Shown here piece after piece: positions 51,401 through 62,361 of a stretch of 64,000 nucleotides of DNA; the stretch's first letter is position 1, and every line of letters begins with the position of its first letter. The position numbers and the translations under genes were made by a program. The stretch spans positions 3,596,001 through 3,660,000 of the forward strand of contig NW_023503616.1 of the NCBI RefSeq assembly GCF_014529535.1, given 5' to 3'. Origin of the DNA: Bradysia coprophila (taxonomy: Eukaryota; Arthropoda; Insecta; Diptera; Sciaridae). The notes below the pieces were generated by a model. It ran no database searches, was not told the DNA's origin, and saw only the letters and a list, made by a program, of their open reading frames with translations.

Positions 51401-54400
51401 GCCCTTCAATATATTTTAACTGGGACATCTAAAACTCGTTAGGTATTACCTTCAAAAATAAAAAAGAAAAAATCAACAATGACTAGCGATGTAAAAGGTA
51501 AAATTCTCTAAATTATTTAAATCCGTCCTTAATACCTCACGTGTCACAGTCACCCAATAAGCCTCGTTTACAAGGACATCTTCAGTGATATTCTGTTGAT
51601 TTTCATTGATAGAAAAATGTTATTTAAAAATAGTGTTAATGTAAGAAGCGATTTTTTGTTCGTTTAGAAATTGTATTTGCCCCCTATTCACCGATTTTGC
51701 AAAATCTAATCTCTGAAATAAGCTGTGATGGTTGCTGCTGAAGAAAAATTTAAACTTACCGCATTCTTTCGTTTATCGTACACTGGCATCGCAACTGTGG
51801 TCACAAGGTTATATTTTCCAGTTCCATAGTCCTCTTCATAGCTCTGATACAATGGATTTGTGAATAAAAAAAAAATAAAATTTCTCACAAAAAAACTAAC
51901 CATTCTCTCCTTCTCTGCTTGTCGTCTATTTGTTTCCTCTGCTGAACCGTGAAATTTTTTATCCTGTTTGTAATTTTCAAATAATTTTTTTTGTTCAGAT
52001 CTTTCCTGCAATTCCCACGAATAATCGGTCATTTGTGGATCCTAATGTAATTGATAAATGAGTCGTCAAAAGGCTGTAAAATGTGAAACAACTGTAGACT
52101 AACAATTTTGTCAGCATACGCTTGCGTCCAAATGATCGGGTGGTTATCTCCACCTAACACTAATGGTCTAGCCATCACAGGTATGTAATGCAACACTTGT
52201 TCTCTAACTTCTGCTAATGTACTCAGATGCACATAATAACCGCGATTCGAGCAAGCCATATCTTTGATTTTTTGGACATCGGCAACCTCTTTACCAATTA
52301 AATATGTAAAAATTCGGACTGGCTTAAAGGTGTCATTCTTCAAATTGTACTTTTCGATCTGTGCGGTAAAGTCATATGGCACACCTAACACACATAATGG
52401 AAATCATATAAGAAGTAATTTGAATACAATTATCTGATCACACAAGCGCTCACCATCCGATATCAACATGATGGCTTGATTGCAATTCGATGCGCGATCA
52501 TTGTCTCTGCTACTTTCTAACGCTTCGAAAGCTACATCTATTGCCGACGAATAATTGGCAATTGCATCGGTTTTCACTTCCTCCAAACCCATTTTTAGTT
52601 CTCGGATGTTGGCCAAGGTGGCCTGAAAATAATTGTAAAATTAAGGTTAATATTCTTTCATCGAAGTACTTGTAATATTGTGGCATATAATTGCAAGAAT
52701 TTCGAGTTGCCGCCAGACTGGTTTCGGTGAAACTGGCCATCGTGACCCCTTTCACCGAAAAAAAACCTTGCCTTGAAGAAAAAAAACGATGTAAACTTGT
52801 GGAACCTCGAAGCTCAATCAATAGGACCATATCATTAGTTGCTAAAAAATGCGAACTGTACTGAGCCTGAACATCGCCCATCCGCGTTATATGAAGTCTT
52901 AGTCTGTTATTTCAACTTTTGTACTTTCATACCTCGCCCTCGGCTCCAAATGTGACAAAGTTCCTCATACAATTTTGCGAGATGTTTGAAAATCAAACAA
53001 AAAAGAACACGAACACTGACTGCTGAAATATTTTTTATAGTCAAATAAATTCGACCTAGAATTCGGATAACGTTGGCAAAAGCATTCCTAAAATACCATC
53101 ATTCAGTTGCAGTATAAAAACTGATTTGTGTGCAGTAGACGTTCGTTGTGTAATTCATAATCAATTGTTTAAATAAACCATCTTGACCTAGAATGTTTTT
53201 CAATCGTCAACAGCAACTTATTATATTATTTCTGTCTGTAATAGCATCAACATCACCGTCACCAATACCGAGATGCTGGTTTTCCTATGTCTACTTTTAC
53301 CGAAATTATTTCCTTTCTGGAAAAGAGCAACCCGTTTCAATGAAAGAAGGAAAGTGCCACAGCTTGTCGGACCTCAACATGGACAAACGTGTTCGATCTG
53401 TTGATTTGAACGATAATTGCATATTGCTATTCGAAGATGCTGGATGTACAGGTAAGCATGTTAAGCTTAGTAGTAAAACAGGATGGTGTCACCTTAACTT
53501 ATCATTATGTCACTTTCATAATAGAGCTTCGTCAGTAAAGTTATGTTGATAAATAAAAAAAATGGTTTTTCAGCCACTACTGTTATCGTTTATCTTTTCC
53601 CACAGAAGTTGAAGGCAATAGGCGCAACGTTATACCTAAACTAATATCTTCAAAACTTCACTTACCTGCACTGTTGAATTAAAACACGACACCACCGCCT
53701 CCACTTTCTCAGAAAATTTAAAGATATTGACAAAGTCATTGGGTCCTAATGTATCTAGAATGTTGTATACGACGTGTCTGGCAATGTCTTTCCTTTGACC
53801 GGTCATCGATCCAGATACATCAACTAATATAATAATGTCTTTCGGACTGTTAGCTGCTTCAATGTACCATGATCTCAATCGACAGTCGTACAGATCGACA
53901 GGATCTTCAAAATTGTCGTCTTTCCACTGTGAAGCTATATTGGGTGGTTATGGCAAAACATAGCAAACAAGTGATGGAATTGCTTCACGACATACCTGGA
54001 AATTGTCTCATAAATCCCGTAGCACTACCAAAAAATTGCCATGAAAGCGTCGGATCTTCCATGTAATTCGATAAAAAAATGGCATCTAAGTTCTTTGACC
54101 ATTGGATAGCCCAAAGGGTATCATTGTCTGCAGGTGCATTAAAATTGCATTTTTGAATTATAAACTATAAAATTGTATATCAGGCATGTACCTCTGTCGA
54201 AGACATTTGTCGGAACGTGAACAGAGCTCATCGAAGTATTTACAGGAGTGTCGAAAAAACGTTTATTCTTTTTAAGTTCTATACGTAAGGGTGGAATAAA
54301 TGGAATTTGGATTGATCTATCGTCTAGTGCAACATTAGTTTGATTCGTCGGTTCCGGATCTCCAGGTTGTAACATTTCCTTCGCATTATAGTAAGCAGTA

Positions 54401-56776
54401 TTTTGAATCACTGGTGCCCCTTCGTGAGATAAAGCTGTATTTTGTGCATATTCCATGATTCGCTGTTTTATAGAAGTGATGACTTACAGAGCAAATCAAA
54501 TGGTTTTTTTTTTGTTAACTCACCCTGACCGCACTAATTTTCTGATGGAACATATATTTTAGCTCTTGTGCCATAGGTTCTATAATTCTTTTACCACTTT
54601 TGGGTACAATTTCTGCTGTTTTAAAACTCTGGAAGTATATGCCGTTGAATACTTATCATCTGTTTATTTAATAATTTCACAATTATCTTACTTCTTGTAC
54701 ATCCTTTCGACGTGTGACAAAGTCGCCAAGGTGCCACAATTCACCACCTAATTTGTTAGCCCAAGATTTTACTCTGTAAATTTTATAGATAGAATGGTCA
54801 AATTTTCATTTTTAACGGAACAATCGCAGTCGAAACATAAATTCTTGTAACTCTTTATAGTAGGAATGTCTTTTTCCAAAGCACCTAGCAGGGTAATAGA
54901 GGTTTTCACACGTCAAATAGAGTAGTTTTTTGATACCAATAATACCATTAGCAGCCTTAATGGTAATTTTGCAATGATATTATGAAAAAAAAGGTATGGA
55001 AATATTCGCATACTTCGATTAAAGTACTACTTTATTTTTTTCTATTACCCTGCTAGGTGCTTTGCTTTTTCACAACGCCGCACCGGGAGTCTTTGTTGTG
55101 AAATTGTTGTGTTTACATTGAGAAAAAACAGGAAATTTCGTTTGCAACACTATGAATTGTAAACTTTCTCAAAATATATGGATACCTTGGCTATAGTATA
55201 GTTAATCTAGACGTTCATAAACAATGAAACAATGTTACGTCACATTAATAAGAAAATTGTTACTTCAATATTAATTGTCACTTCAATCAATAATTGTTAC
55301 TTAATTGTAAATGTCGAAGTTGTCCGAAGCACTATCCATGACAAATCAAATATTTTCTTTCAGAAGTAAGCGTAGCATACAAGTATGAACAAAAGCTAGA
55401 TCGGTTGTATTCTACGCAAAAAGTCAAACTAAATGATGACAAATACCTGGAGTTGTGTGGGAATTGGACTGCTTTAACTGTGATGTTAAATACATCGCTG
55501 AGACCTTACAGGAGAAATGAACTAGAAAAGCACAGCACAGGAATTCTACATCAGACAACAGCTTATCAAAACTTACAGTTTCTCTTGCCCTAGCACTTCA
55601 TTAAAATCAACCATCACATCGATTTGATTTTAGATAGCATGAATGTCCTCAAACAAATTTTCAACAAACAGAAACATAGCATATAGTCGAAGTCAATCAT
55701 TTTATAATGAAGTGTAGCAATGATCACGGCAGCGTGAAATAAACCAGGAAGAAACGGTTCATTTTTGAAACGTCAAATGAGGGACCTAGTAATTCACTAA
55801 ATGAAAATGAATTCAAATAAACACTGACATCAAAGCACCTAGCAGGGTAATAGATGCTTTTACACGTCAATTAGAGTAGTATTTTGATACCAATTAGCAG
55901 CCTTAATGGTAATTTTGCAGTGACATTAAGAAAAAAAGGAATGGAAATATTCGCATACTTTGATTAAAGTACTACTTTATTTTTTTCTATTACCTTGCTA
56001 GGTGTTTTGCTCATAAGTTGAATTAATTTGATTCGCAAAATATAAGGCTACTAGAAAATACAGGTTACCTAGTCAAATCAAGCGCTCCTGCATGGTTTAT
56101 TTTACTCTGTAGTGCTTTGATGACTCAACAATGTTTAATACAACTAGAAGACGTCTAGAAGATAGTGATTGAATCACGAGATACACAATATGTAAAACCG
56201 TTCACGTGTAAAAGTTTGCTGTTATATTTGGTTAATGAAAACGGACAACGACGATAGAAATATATAATGGAATCTGTATATAATGTCGCCTATTTTAATG
56301 CTAATACAGTGTGAAGGAGGTAAAAGTTTTCATTTCAATCTGTCGAAAATACTTAGATCCAATGAAGGAAGAGATTTGATAACTGTAGTACCATGATTGC
56401 TTTTTGTGAAAGATTTTATGAAAGTTGCTCGCTACGAGCATAAACATTGGTATGCACAGCGCTCGTAAGGTAAAATCCAATACAATACACGGAAAATAAT
56501 TTGTTATCTCGTATCATGATGAGTAAAAGTACCTCGGGCCGAAGCCCCCAGATAATTTTACTAATCTGGATACGAGATAGTAATCTACTATTCATTCTTC
56601 AGTAGCAAACTATAGATATTAAAAACATATTTCGATTAAAGTACTTACGTGGTATGTTGCTTTATCCATTTTGATTCTATTGGAGGAGAGTGTGTCGATA
56701 TATCGTCTATTTGATGCAAAATCAACAGTAAAAACAATAAACTTTGATTGATTAATGTAAATCGGCTAATTTCCAT
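42497..56776 (-). CDS. Voltage-gated calcium channel alpha-2/delta subunit
   Basis: An auxiliary subunit that traffics Ca(v) channels and acts at synapses. Twenty-six exons join in frame to 3795 nt (1264 aa): 56649-56776, 54692-54773, 54524-54628, 54192-54462, 53996-54127, 53666-53934, 52454-52622, 52104-52384, 51901-52041, 51760-51843, 51536-51592, 48872-48952, 48732-48806, 48556-48660, 48042-48113, 47777-47979, 47599-47714, 47363-47416, 46145-46238, 44009-44119, 43685-43940, 43363-43629, 43185-43299, 42928-43126, 42630-42864, 42497-42589. A signal peptide is followed by the VWA-N region ([20 protein letters not shown]), the VWA domain with a perfect MIDAS (DVSGSM, about 280), Cache-like [11 protein letters not shown] and LGVAGIDIP, a VGCC-alpha2 region (KIHNYQAVC) and a C-terminal hydrophobic tail ([18 protein letters not shown]), a GPI-type or membrane anchor. 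The 43127-43184 intron has a weak GTTCGT donor. The paralogue (stj, stol or CG4587 type) is not assigned. Confidence 0.9.
48157..48361. mobile_element. Foldback MITE in an alpha-2/delta intron
   Basis: Arms of about 80 bp: TAACACATTGAAATTAATTG, CTGGACTTTACTTAA and GAGGAATGCCTC have complements CCGCAATTAATTTGAATGTG, TTAAGTAAAGTCCAG and GAGGCATTCGAC. It lies between the exons at 48556-48660 and 48042-48113. Confidence 0.8.
49258..49344. repeat. Short inverted-repeat element
   Basis: TGCACCTCTGTCT...AAATGTTTATT and its complement AATAAACATTT...AGACAGAGGTGC close on a ~40-bp loop. It lies in the large intron 48953-51535 of the alpha-2/delta gene. Confidence 0.7.
50790..51039 (+). other. Possible decayed coding fragment in alpha-2/delta intron
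   Basis: An open frame without a clean start reads [20 protein letters not shown], then [18 protein letters not shown], and ends LLQVIF. Its composition is protein-like, but no family is recognised and no partner exon was found. Confidence 0.25.
53113..53119 (+). promoter_or_regulatory. TATA box of the intronic secreted-protein gene
   Basis: TATAAAA, 80 bp upstream of the start codon at 53193. Confidence 0.5.
53193..53549 (+). CDS. Small secreted cysteine-rich protein, crystallin-like fold candidate
   Basis: 118 aa, single exon. A hydrophobic signal peptide ([14 protein letters not shown]) is followed by a mature region with seven cysteines. The stretch [20 protein letters not shown] and the end [10 protein letters not shown] follow the pattern of small beta/gamma-crystallin-like or inhibitor I36-like secreted proteins: a Cys, a hydrophobic-F/Y-E strand, then a second Cys, and a final SSVKLC strand. 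Function unknown. It lies in the 52623-53665 intron of the alpha-2/delta gene on the opposite strand. It has its own TATA box and an AATAAA just after the stop, so it looks like an independent nested gene. Confidence 0.62.
   Translation: MFFNRQQQLIILFLSVIASTSPSPIPRCWFSYVYFYRNYFLSGKEQPVSMKEGKCHSLSDLNMDKRVRSVDLNDNCILLFEDAGCTGKHVKLSSKTGWCHLNLSLCHFHNRASSVKLC
53552..53557 (+). terminator. Polyadenylation signal of the intronic gene
   Basis: AATAAA directly after the stop codon at 53547-53549. Confidence 0.5.
54877..55064. mobile_element. MITE family C, copy 1 (188 bp)
   Basis: Perfect terminal inverted repeats of about 24 bp (CAAAGCACCTAGCAGGGTAA and complement). CTTTTTC flanks both sides, a likely 7-bp target duplication. 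It lies in intron 1 of the alpha-2/delta gene. Confidence 0.85.
55737..56112. repeat. MITE-like element B, copy 2 (reverse), split by element C
   Basis: Reverse-complement relative of 40512-40713. The match runs up to CACTGACAT at 55830 and resumes after 56009 with AAGTTGAATT. Confidence 0.7.
55831..56009. mobile_element. MITE family C, copy 2, nested in element B
   Basis: Same terminal repeats as 54877-55064 with a few substitutions, and the same interior (GCAGCCTTAATGGTAATTTT, GGAAATATTCGCATACTT, AAAGTACTACTTTATTTTT). Confidence 0.85.
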
Positions 56777-59700
56777 TATATGTGATTATACAAAAGCAAC
56801 AGAAACGTCCAATAAAATCACTAAATATTTTCAGAATAGAGCCACATCCGCCATATTTGTATTATCGTGAAGAAAATACCATCAACACTTTTACACCCAT
56901 CGATTTTCAATTGAAATCGCACTTTTAACGTTCAATCTTTGCGATTAAACAAATCCGCTGTACTTTCCGATCCAGTAAAGACAATCTATTCGAGGATTAT
57001 GCTTACAATATTGCATCAATTCGCAATCACAATATTTCTCACTAATGTGAGAAAATTTTTTCGCTAAAATGGAGCTACAATAATTTACTAGAAATTAAGC
57101 GAGGGTGACTTTCCCTGCGAAAAGTTGCGATGGAAATTTCTAGCAGTACGAAACAACCAAAACAACAACCGACAATGGATGGTGAGATTCTGGTAGTAGG
57201 GCGCAAGACAATATCTTCTATTTCAAGTGGTATCCTTTTCTATCTATAAACTGAACTTGCGCAAAATGAAAACATGTGCGTTTTTCCAACGAAAGAGCAT
57301 GTGCAACACTTGTTTGTTTACGAAATGTGCTTTTCACGTGGATAGCATGTGGTTATACACGTGTTTTTGCCTTGTTTGGAATTTTTTTTGGTTGTATTTT
57401 GGACACTAAGTATATATGTTACGGTTGATACGGTTAGACTGTCCTATATTTATTTGGCAAACTACAGTGTTTGTAGCACGTGTGAAAGCATGTGAAGTTT
57501 ACTATACGAGTAAGAAGTTGAACAGACGGCATACAGTATCAAAATTAAAGGATAATAGGATGGTTATCGATTCGAGTTCTTGATTTGATCTCAAATGCAA
57601 TCTTCAACACTGCTGTAACATTGATATTGATATATAAATAATAAATATTAAATTAATTCAAAGTATTTTGAATCGGTTGATTTCAAATCTTGTACTTCAA
57701 TTTTTTTAACATGAATTTTACTATATAACGGATATTACCCAGAGCTTGTCATTATTTTTGTTGTCGTTACAATTGTGAACTTACAAATCTAAAGAACATG
57801 TTCATAAATTCAGTTAGGGAATGAAAGTAGTTCCATTTCCATGTTGGAAGTATATCAAAATTATAGAAGAAGCAACCATGTATAAAATAGACTGTAATTA
57901 ATGTATCAAAAAATGGAATCTTTGGATGTCCCCTTCTTAAAGATATACAGAAGAATTGTATTGATTCCTAGTATAATACAAAAATGTTAAGGAATACAAT
58001 TTATTTTGCCAAGTTGACATATCAATTAGATTTGAATTGTACCTAAAATTCAAATTTTCACGTTCACTGGAATGATTCGCACCACACATGTACTATACGT
58101 AGCCAATAACTATAACATTTCAACGAGAGCATTTCTTACAGTACGTCTTACGACATTCGTGAAAATCGCAACCATATGATCCATACAATTACTAATATGA
58201 ACAATTATGCATTGAATCGGCTACAAATAACTGAAAATTAGGTGACTACATCAATATTGTGAATTTAACTTACCACGAGTAAGAAAATGATTATAATGAA
58301 ACTCCAGTTAAGAATTTGTCTCAAAATAATGTAGGTCATAACGGTCAATATTACCAGAATTTCAATCCATTCAAATAAAACTAGCGTCGTACTAAACTTT
58401 TTTCCGAATTTTCTCCAAAATTTGTGAAAAAACGCCATTTGACGAATAAATTTAGAAGTTTCCTTTGATTTAAAAATTTTAAGACAAACGAATATGATGG
58501 ATATCAGGACATTTCTGTCATCTAGATCAAATAAATTAAATATATGACGACTATTTTAGGGAATTAAATTCCTGATCTCTGATTTCTATTAAATCACATA
58601 AAATACTCAATTTAATCGGTCCAGCTCAAAAAGGTATAAATATAACTACATCAAATTTTCACTATTTCCGCCTCATCCATCTTTTCACAGACGACATGCA
58701 TTTTATAGGGTTGTTATAGTCATGAAATCTATCAACGCACTGTCAGTGCGTTGATCTATTACTTGATTTGATTTAACATCTTTCACTTTATTCGTACTTA
58801 CACGTATTTTGCTATAGAAGACGACGCAGGACGTAGCTAGAGCTGATTACCGTCGTTATCTACAACAGACAATATAGTCGACCTTAACATACTGGTCTGC
58901 GACTCAAAACTCATCTCCAAGAAGAACAACATAATTTGAAGTTAATAATATTATTCAAGGTAATTCATAGAAAACTGAACTGTGATTATCTGTCGATTTA
59001 GATATCAGTTTTCTTGTCCATGTAACCCAATCGAAAATGTTTTAAAAATATAGAACTGCTCGAATGTCGAAAAACATTGCGCAGAAAATCATACAAAGGA
59101 AAATTTATTCGAAAATAACAACATGGCTGCCACAGACTTAACAAACATTGGAATTGAAAACGAGTATATAAAATGAAAATTCGATGATAAAGAAAAATCA
59201 GATGAATTTCATTTCCAAAATATTTCTATTTATAACACAACAAACAGATCGGTTGTAGTGAACACGTATAGAAAACAAGTGGATATTTTGGTGAAAATGC
59301 AATTCTCCGTTTAAATTGAAAACAATTTTCATGAGAAATCACGAAATTTACGAAGTAATCAACTTAGGGAAATCGCAAGTGTTTTAATTAATTAATTTTA
59401 TTTTCTGGAAGTGATTAGGAATCAAAAGTGATGTCTCTGGAAAGATTGCTTGTTATAGCTAAGATATTTTGTAATGGAAAATTGATTTCACAAATTCTAA
59501 ATATCTGAAAAACTACCTTTCTACTGCCGTGTTTAGTTTAATCGTAAATTTTAAATCACGAGGCGGACGATTTTCGCAATAATCATTCACACAATTTTTG
59601 CTTTGTAATGAAGAAGGTGCAGTTTATTATTGTATAGTGATAGCCAATAAATATAGATTGCCAAATGGTTGTGTATGAACTCAAGATCATAGCTTTCCAC

Positions 59701-61817
59701 CAACCCTTTGATGATTTCTTTAAATTGCCAAGAAATTGCAAATGTTTGAACTAAATTCTCTGAAAAATTTGTTAATAAATTTCAATGTAGCGACAATTTA
59801 CAGAAAGACAACCGATATTATATTAACGCAACATCGAAAAGCAAACAAATAAAAATTTCCCCTTAAATTATATACCGACTGTCCTAATAACACGAACATT
59901 TAGGAAAATTTGCGTAGAAAATTATTGGAAAATCAATACTTGAATGCCGGTGGGTTAGTGTCATCGTCCATTCATGAGACGAGCTAGTTGATATTAAGCT
60001 TAGTTGAAGAATTGATTTTTATATTTTGCGACACCAATAAAACCCTTAAACTCCAAAGTGAGTAATTGTTTTCATTAACGGATCAGTGTTGCATAAGAAG
60101 TGTTGCAAAGGGAAACACCCTATTCCCATATAAATGAAAATCTAAAAACCAGTTATAATGTCATGAGAATCGTAAGAACTTTTTTTTCATTCTGTGAAAG
60201 TAGCGTGATAAATCGATATAAAAAATGACGAAAAGAGTTTTTGTTGTGTTAAACACTAAATAAATGATTTTACAGAGAATATAAACGATGTCAATTTTAA
60301 ATGGCTAAAAATTGATTACCTAATTGAATTAAGAACACTTTGTTTCAAGTGAAATTGGCGGATATGTGATGGTTTACGAATTAAAAGAAAATTAACCCGT
60401 CTAGTAAAAATTACTCAAGCGTTCAGCTCTAATGGACTTTTTAGTGTAAATTGTAAAAAAAGGACACTTAGTCATCCTGTTGGTGTTTAAGTTTTTGGAT
60501 TTTGTTAACATGCAAACGCTTCGGAAGAAAACTAGCCCATGCAAATGTAAGTAATTTTTCTAAATGTAATTTCTCTTGTCGTTGCTTATAATTCAGTGAG
60601 AATTTTAAATCCTTTTAACATGCGGTAAGCATAACACCAGTCTAATTAAATGTCTCAGTTCAATAATTTTACCATATATTTCATCATCGGCTCTTATTGT
60701 CCCGAGGGCATCCTTTAATCAGCGAAATAGACGTTTGTGTAAGTTGTATATTTATACAATAAATGAGTCGGACATATTTCCTTGCCGGCAGCCAATGCAG
60801 AGTCAATTTTTTTTCTTGTCAAATTATGTTGAATTGGACTTTTAATTAAAAGCTGTTGTAAATTTGTTGAAAGTCTCAAAAGTTCGGTTACAGTGGATGC
60901 TGCGAAAGTAATTCACTACATTAGGTAAATTTTTTCGATAAAAGCAAACTCAAAGTTTAGTTGTATACAATGTATATCTCGCCCTCGGATATAACTCCAT
61001 ACTTGTCGAGAATAACAACACACTTGGCAGCTGTCTATTTGGCTACCACATGCGAAAATTGAATTTCACATATAAATTCACGAAAAATTAACCGCACATA
61101 TTTCACATGTAATCGATCATTTTTGTAGGGAGCTATGTAATGTTCTACTTTCGCATGGGGAAGGCAATAAAAAATATTATTCATTGCAAAATTGATCTTC
61201 ATTGGTAGGCCAAAAAATTATAGTCATTTTCATTGTAAAATTAATAGACAGCCGAGAAGCGGTTGGCCAAATTCTTTATCAAGACCTTTGTGGATTGCGA
61301 TACGAACAGTCTTGCAGCTTGAACATACCGACTATTCAGAGTAGTTGAGGTTTTTAGTTCGGTTTAAAAAAGTGTTTCATGAACTTTCAACTTCCTTTAT
61401 ATGTAAAATCCATTACAAAATTCGGGATAAAAAGTTGTAAAATCTCGTTCTGGTGTGTTTATTGAATTCGGCTTCGCCTCGGATGAACTAAATTCACACG
61501 AAAGCTTTACTTTCAACTTTTACCCCTTTTGTTATGTAACTGGTGGCCCTCGCTTTTGTCTGGGCACAAAAAACACCATCAAAAAGAAAATTTCACTTTT
61601 GTTCCTTACATTGAACGTTGAACAAATATCTATTGCTGGTCGCCTAGATCTTAATGCGATTTTTTACACTAGGAAAATTGTATTTCTTTGAAACAAGTGT
61701 TTGTTTAGAATAATTTTTGGCGTCGGTTAAAAATAACTTGCCGAAAGAGCTACGATTTCATTGCAAATATCATCACTAATTCGACTAGTTACTAACCATC
61801 TCGTCATTTAGAGTTCT
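56777..61817. other. Intergenic, gene-free
   Basis: The 5' flank of the alpha-2/delta gene, then AT-rich DNA. It contains family A copy 3, a short hairpin at 58736-58754 (CAACGCACTG / CAGTGCGTTG) and one short dispersed repeat (about 61450-61505). No coding region was recognised. Confidence 0.5.
57655..57780. repeat. Dispersed repeat family A, copy 3 (partial)
   Basis: Shares GGTTGATTTCAAATCTTGTA, CTTCAATTTTTTTAACATG, ATTTTACTATATAA and TTACCCAGAGCTTGTCATTA with 15783-15965 and 17450-17601. The GATAACAGATG end is missing. Confidence 0.7.
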
Positions 61818-61976
61818 ATGATATTGCGTTTAGCCAGTCTGTTGATGTTTATTTTGATGCTCGCAGGTAATATAAACACGTCCATGTTACATAAACCAGT
61901 TGACGAAAACTCCGTAAAACAAACCTAACGTAATTTGCTTCCTTTCACAGTTATCCAATATAATGATCCAGCCTGA
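61818..61976 (+). pseudogene. Two-exon micro-ORF resembling the start of TMEM220
   Basis: Exons 61818-61866 and 61951-61976 (GTAATA donor, TTTCACAG acceptor) join in frame to 24 codons: MILRLASLLMFILMLA, then VIQYNDPA and a stop. TMEM220 proteins begin with a hydrophobic helix ending in VQxNDPD, so the likeness is clear but short. It may be a decayed TMEM220-like gene or an exon with another splice partner. It lies about 390 bp upstream of the first Dab exon and could also be chance. Confidence 0.35.
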
Positions 61977-62361
61977 TATATTTCTTTCAATCTAAGTTTT
62001 AACATTACTTTGCATTTTACCACATTACTTCTAGATAATCGCTTACTTCTACCGATGTCGATGACAGCTCTGTAATAGTTTTTTATAATTTCCCGCCTAA
62101 GTAAACTAATCAAGATGAGCGGCAAGTTGACAGTTAACAACAACTTTTCGTTCTGCTGTTAAGTTTACGTTCGGTGTAATCCATTGATAAAAAAAGTCAA
62201 TAAAACGAACACAGCAAAACAATAAAGCAATAAAAACAAGCGCAATTGACAAAAATGATCTAACCGAATCTGAAACCATTCATATCTCAATTGTAAATAA
62301 AATTTTCTAAAATATCGCTGTGAAAAATCTCCGCCGTTTGATCGTCATCGGTGCGAGAATA

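Noticed and set aside
57227-57409. 60-codon cysteine/phenylalanine-rich frame
   Set aside because: AT-rich chance frame without signal-peptide or promoter context.
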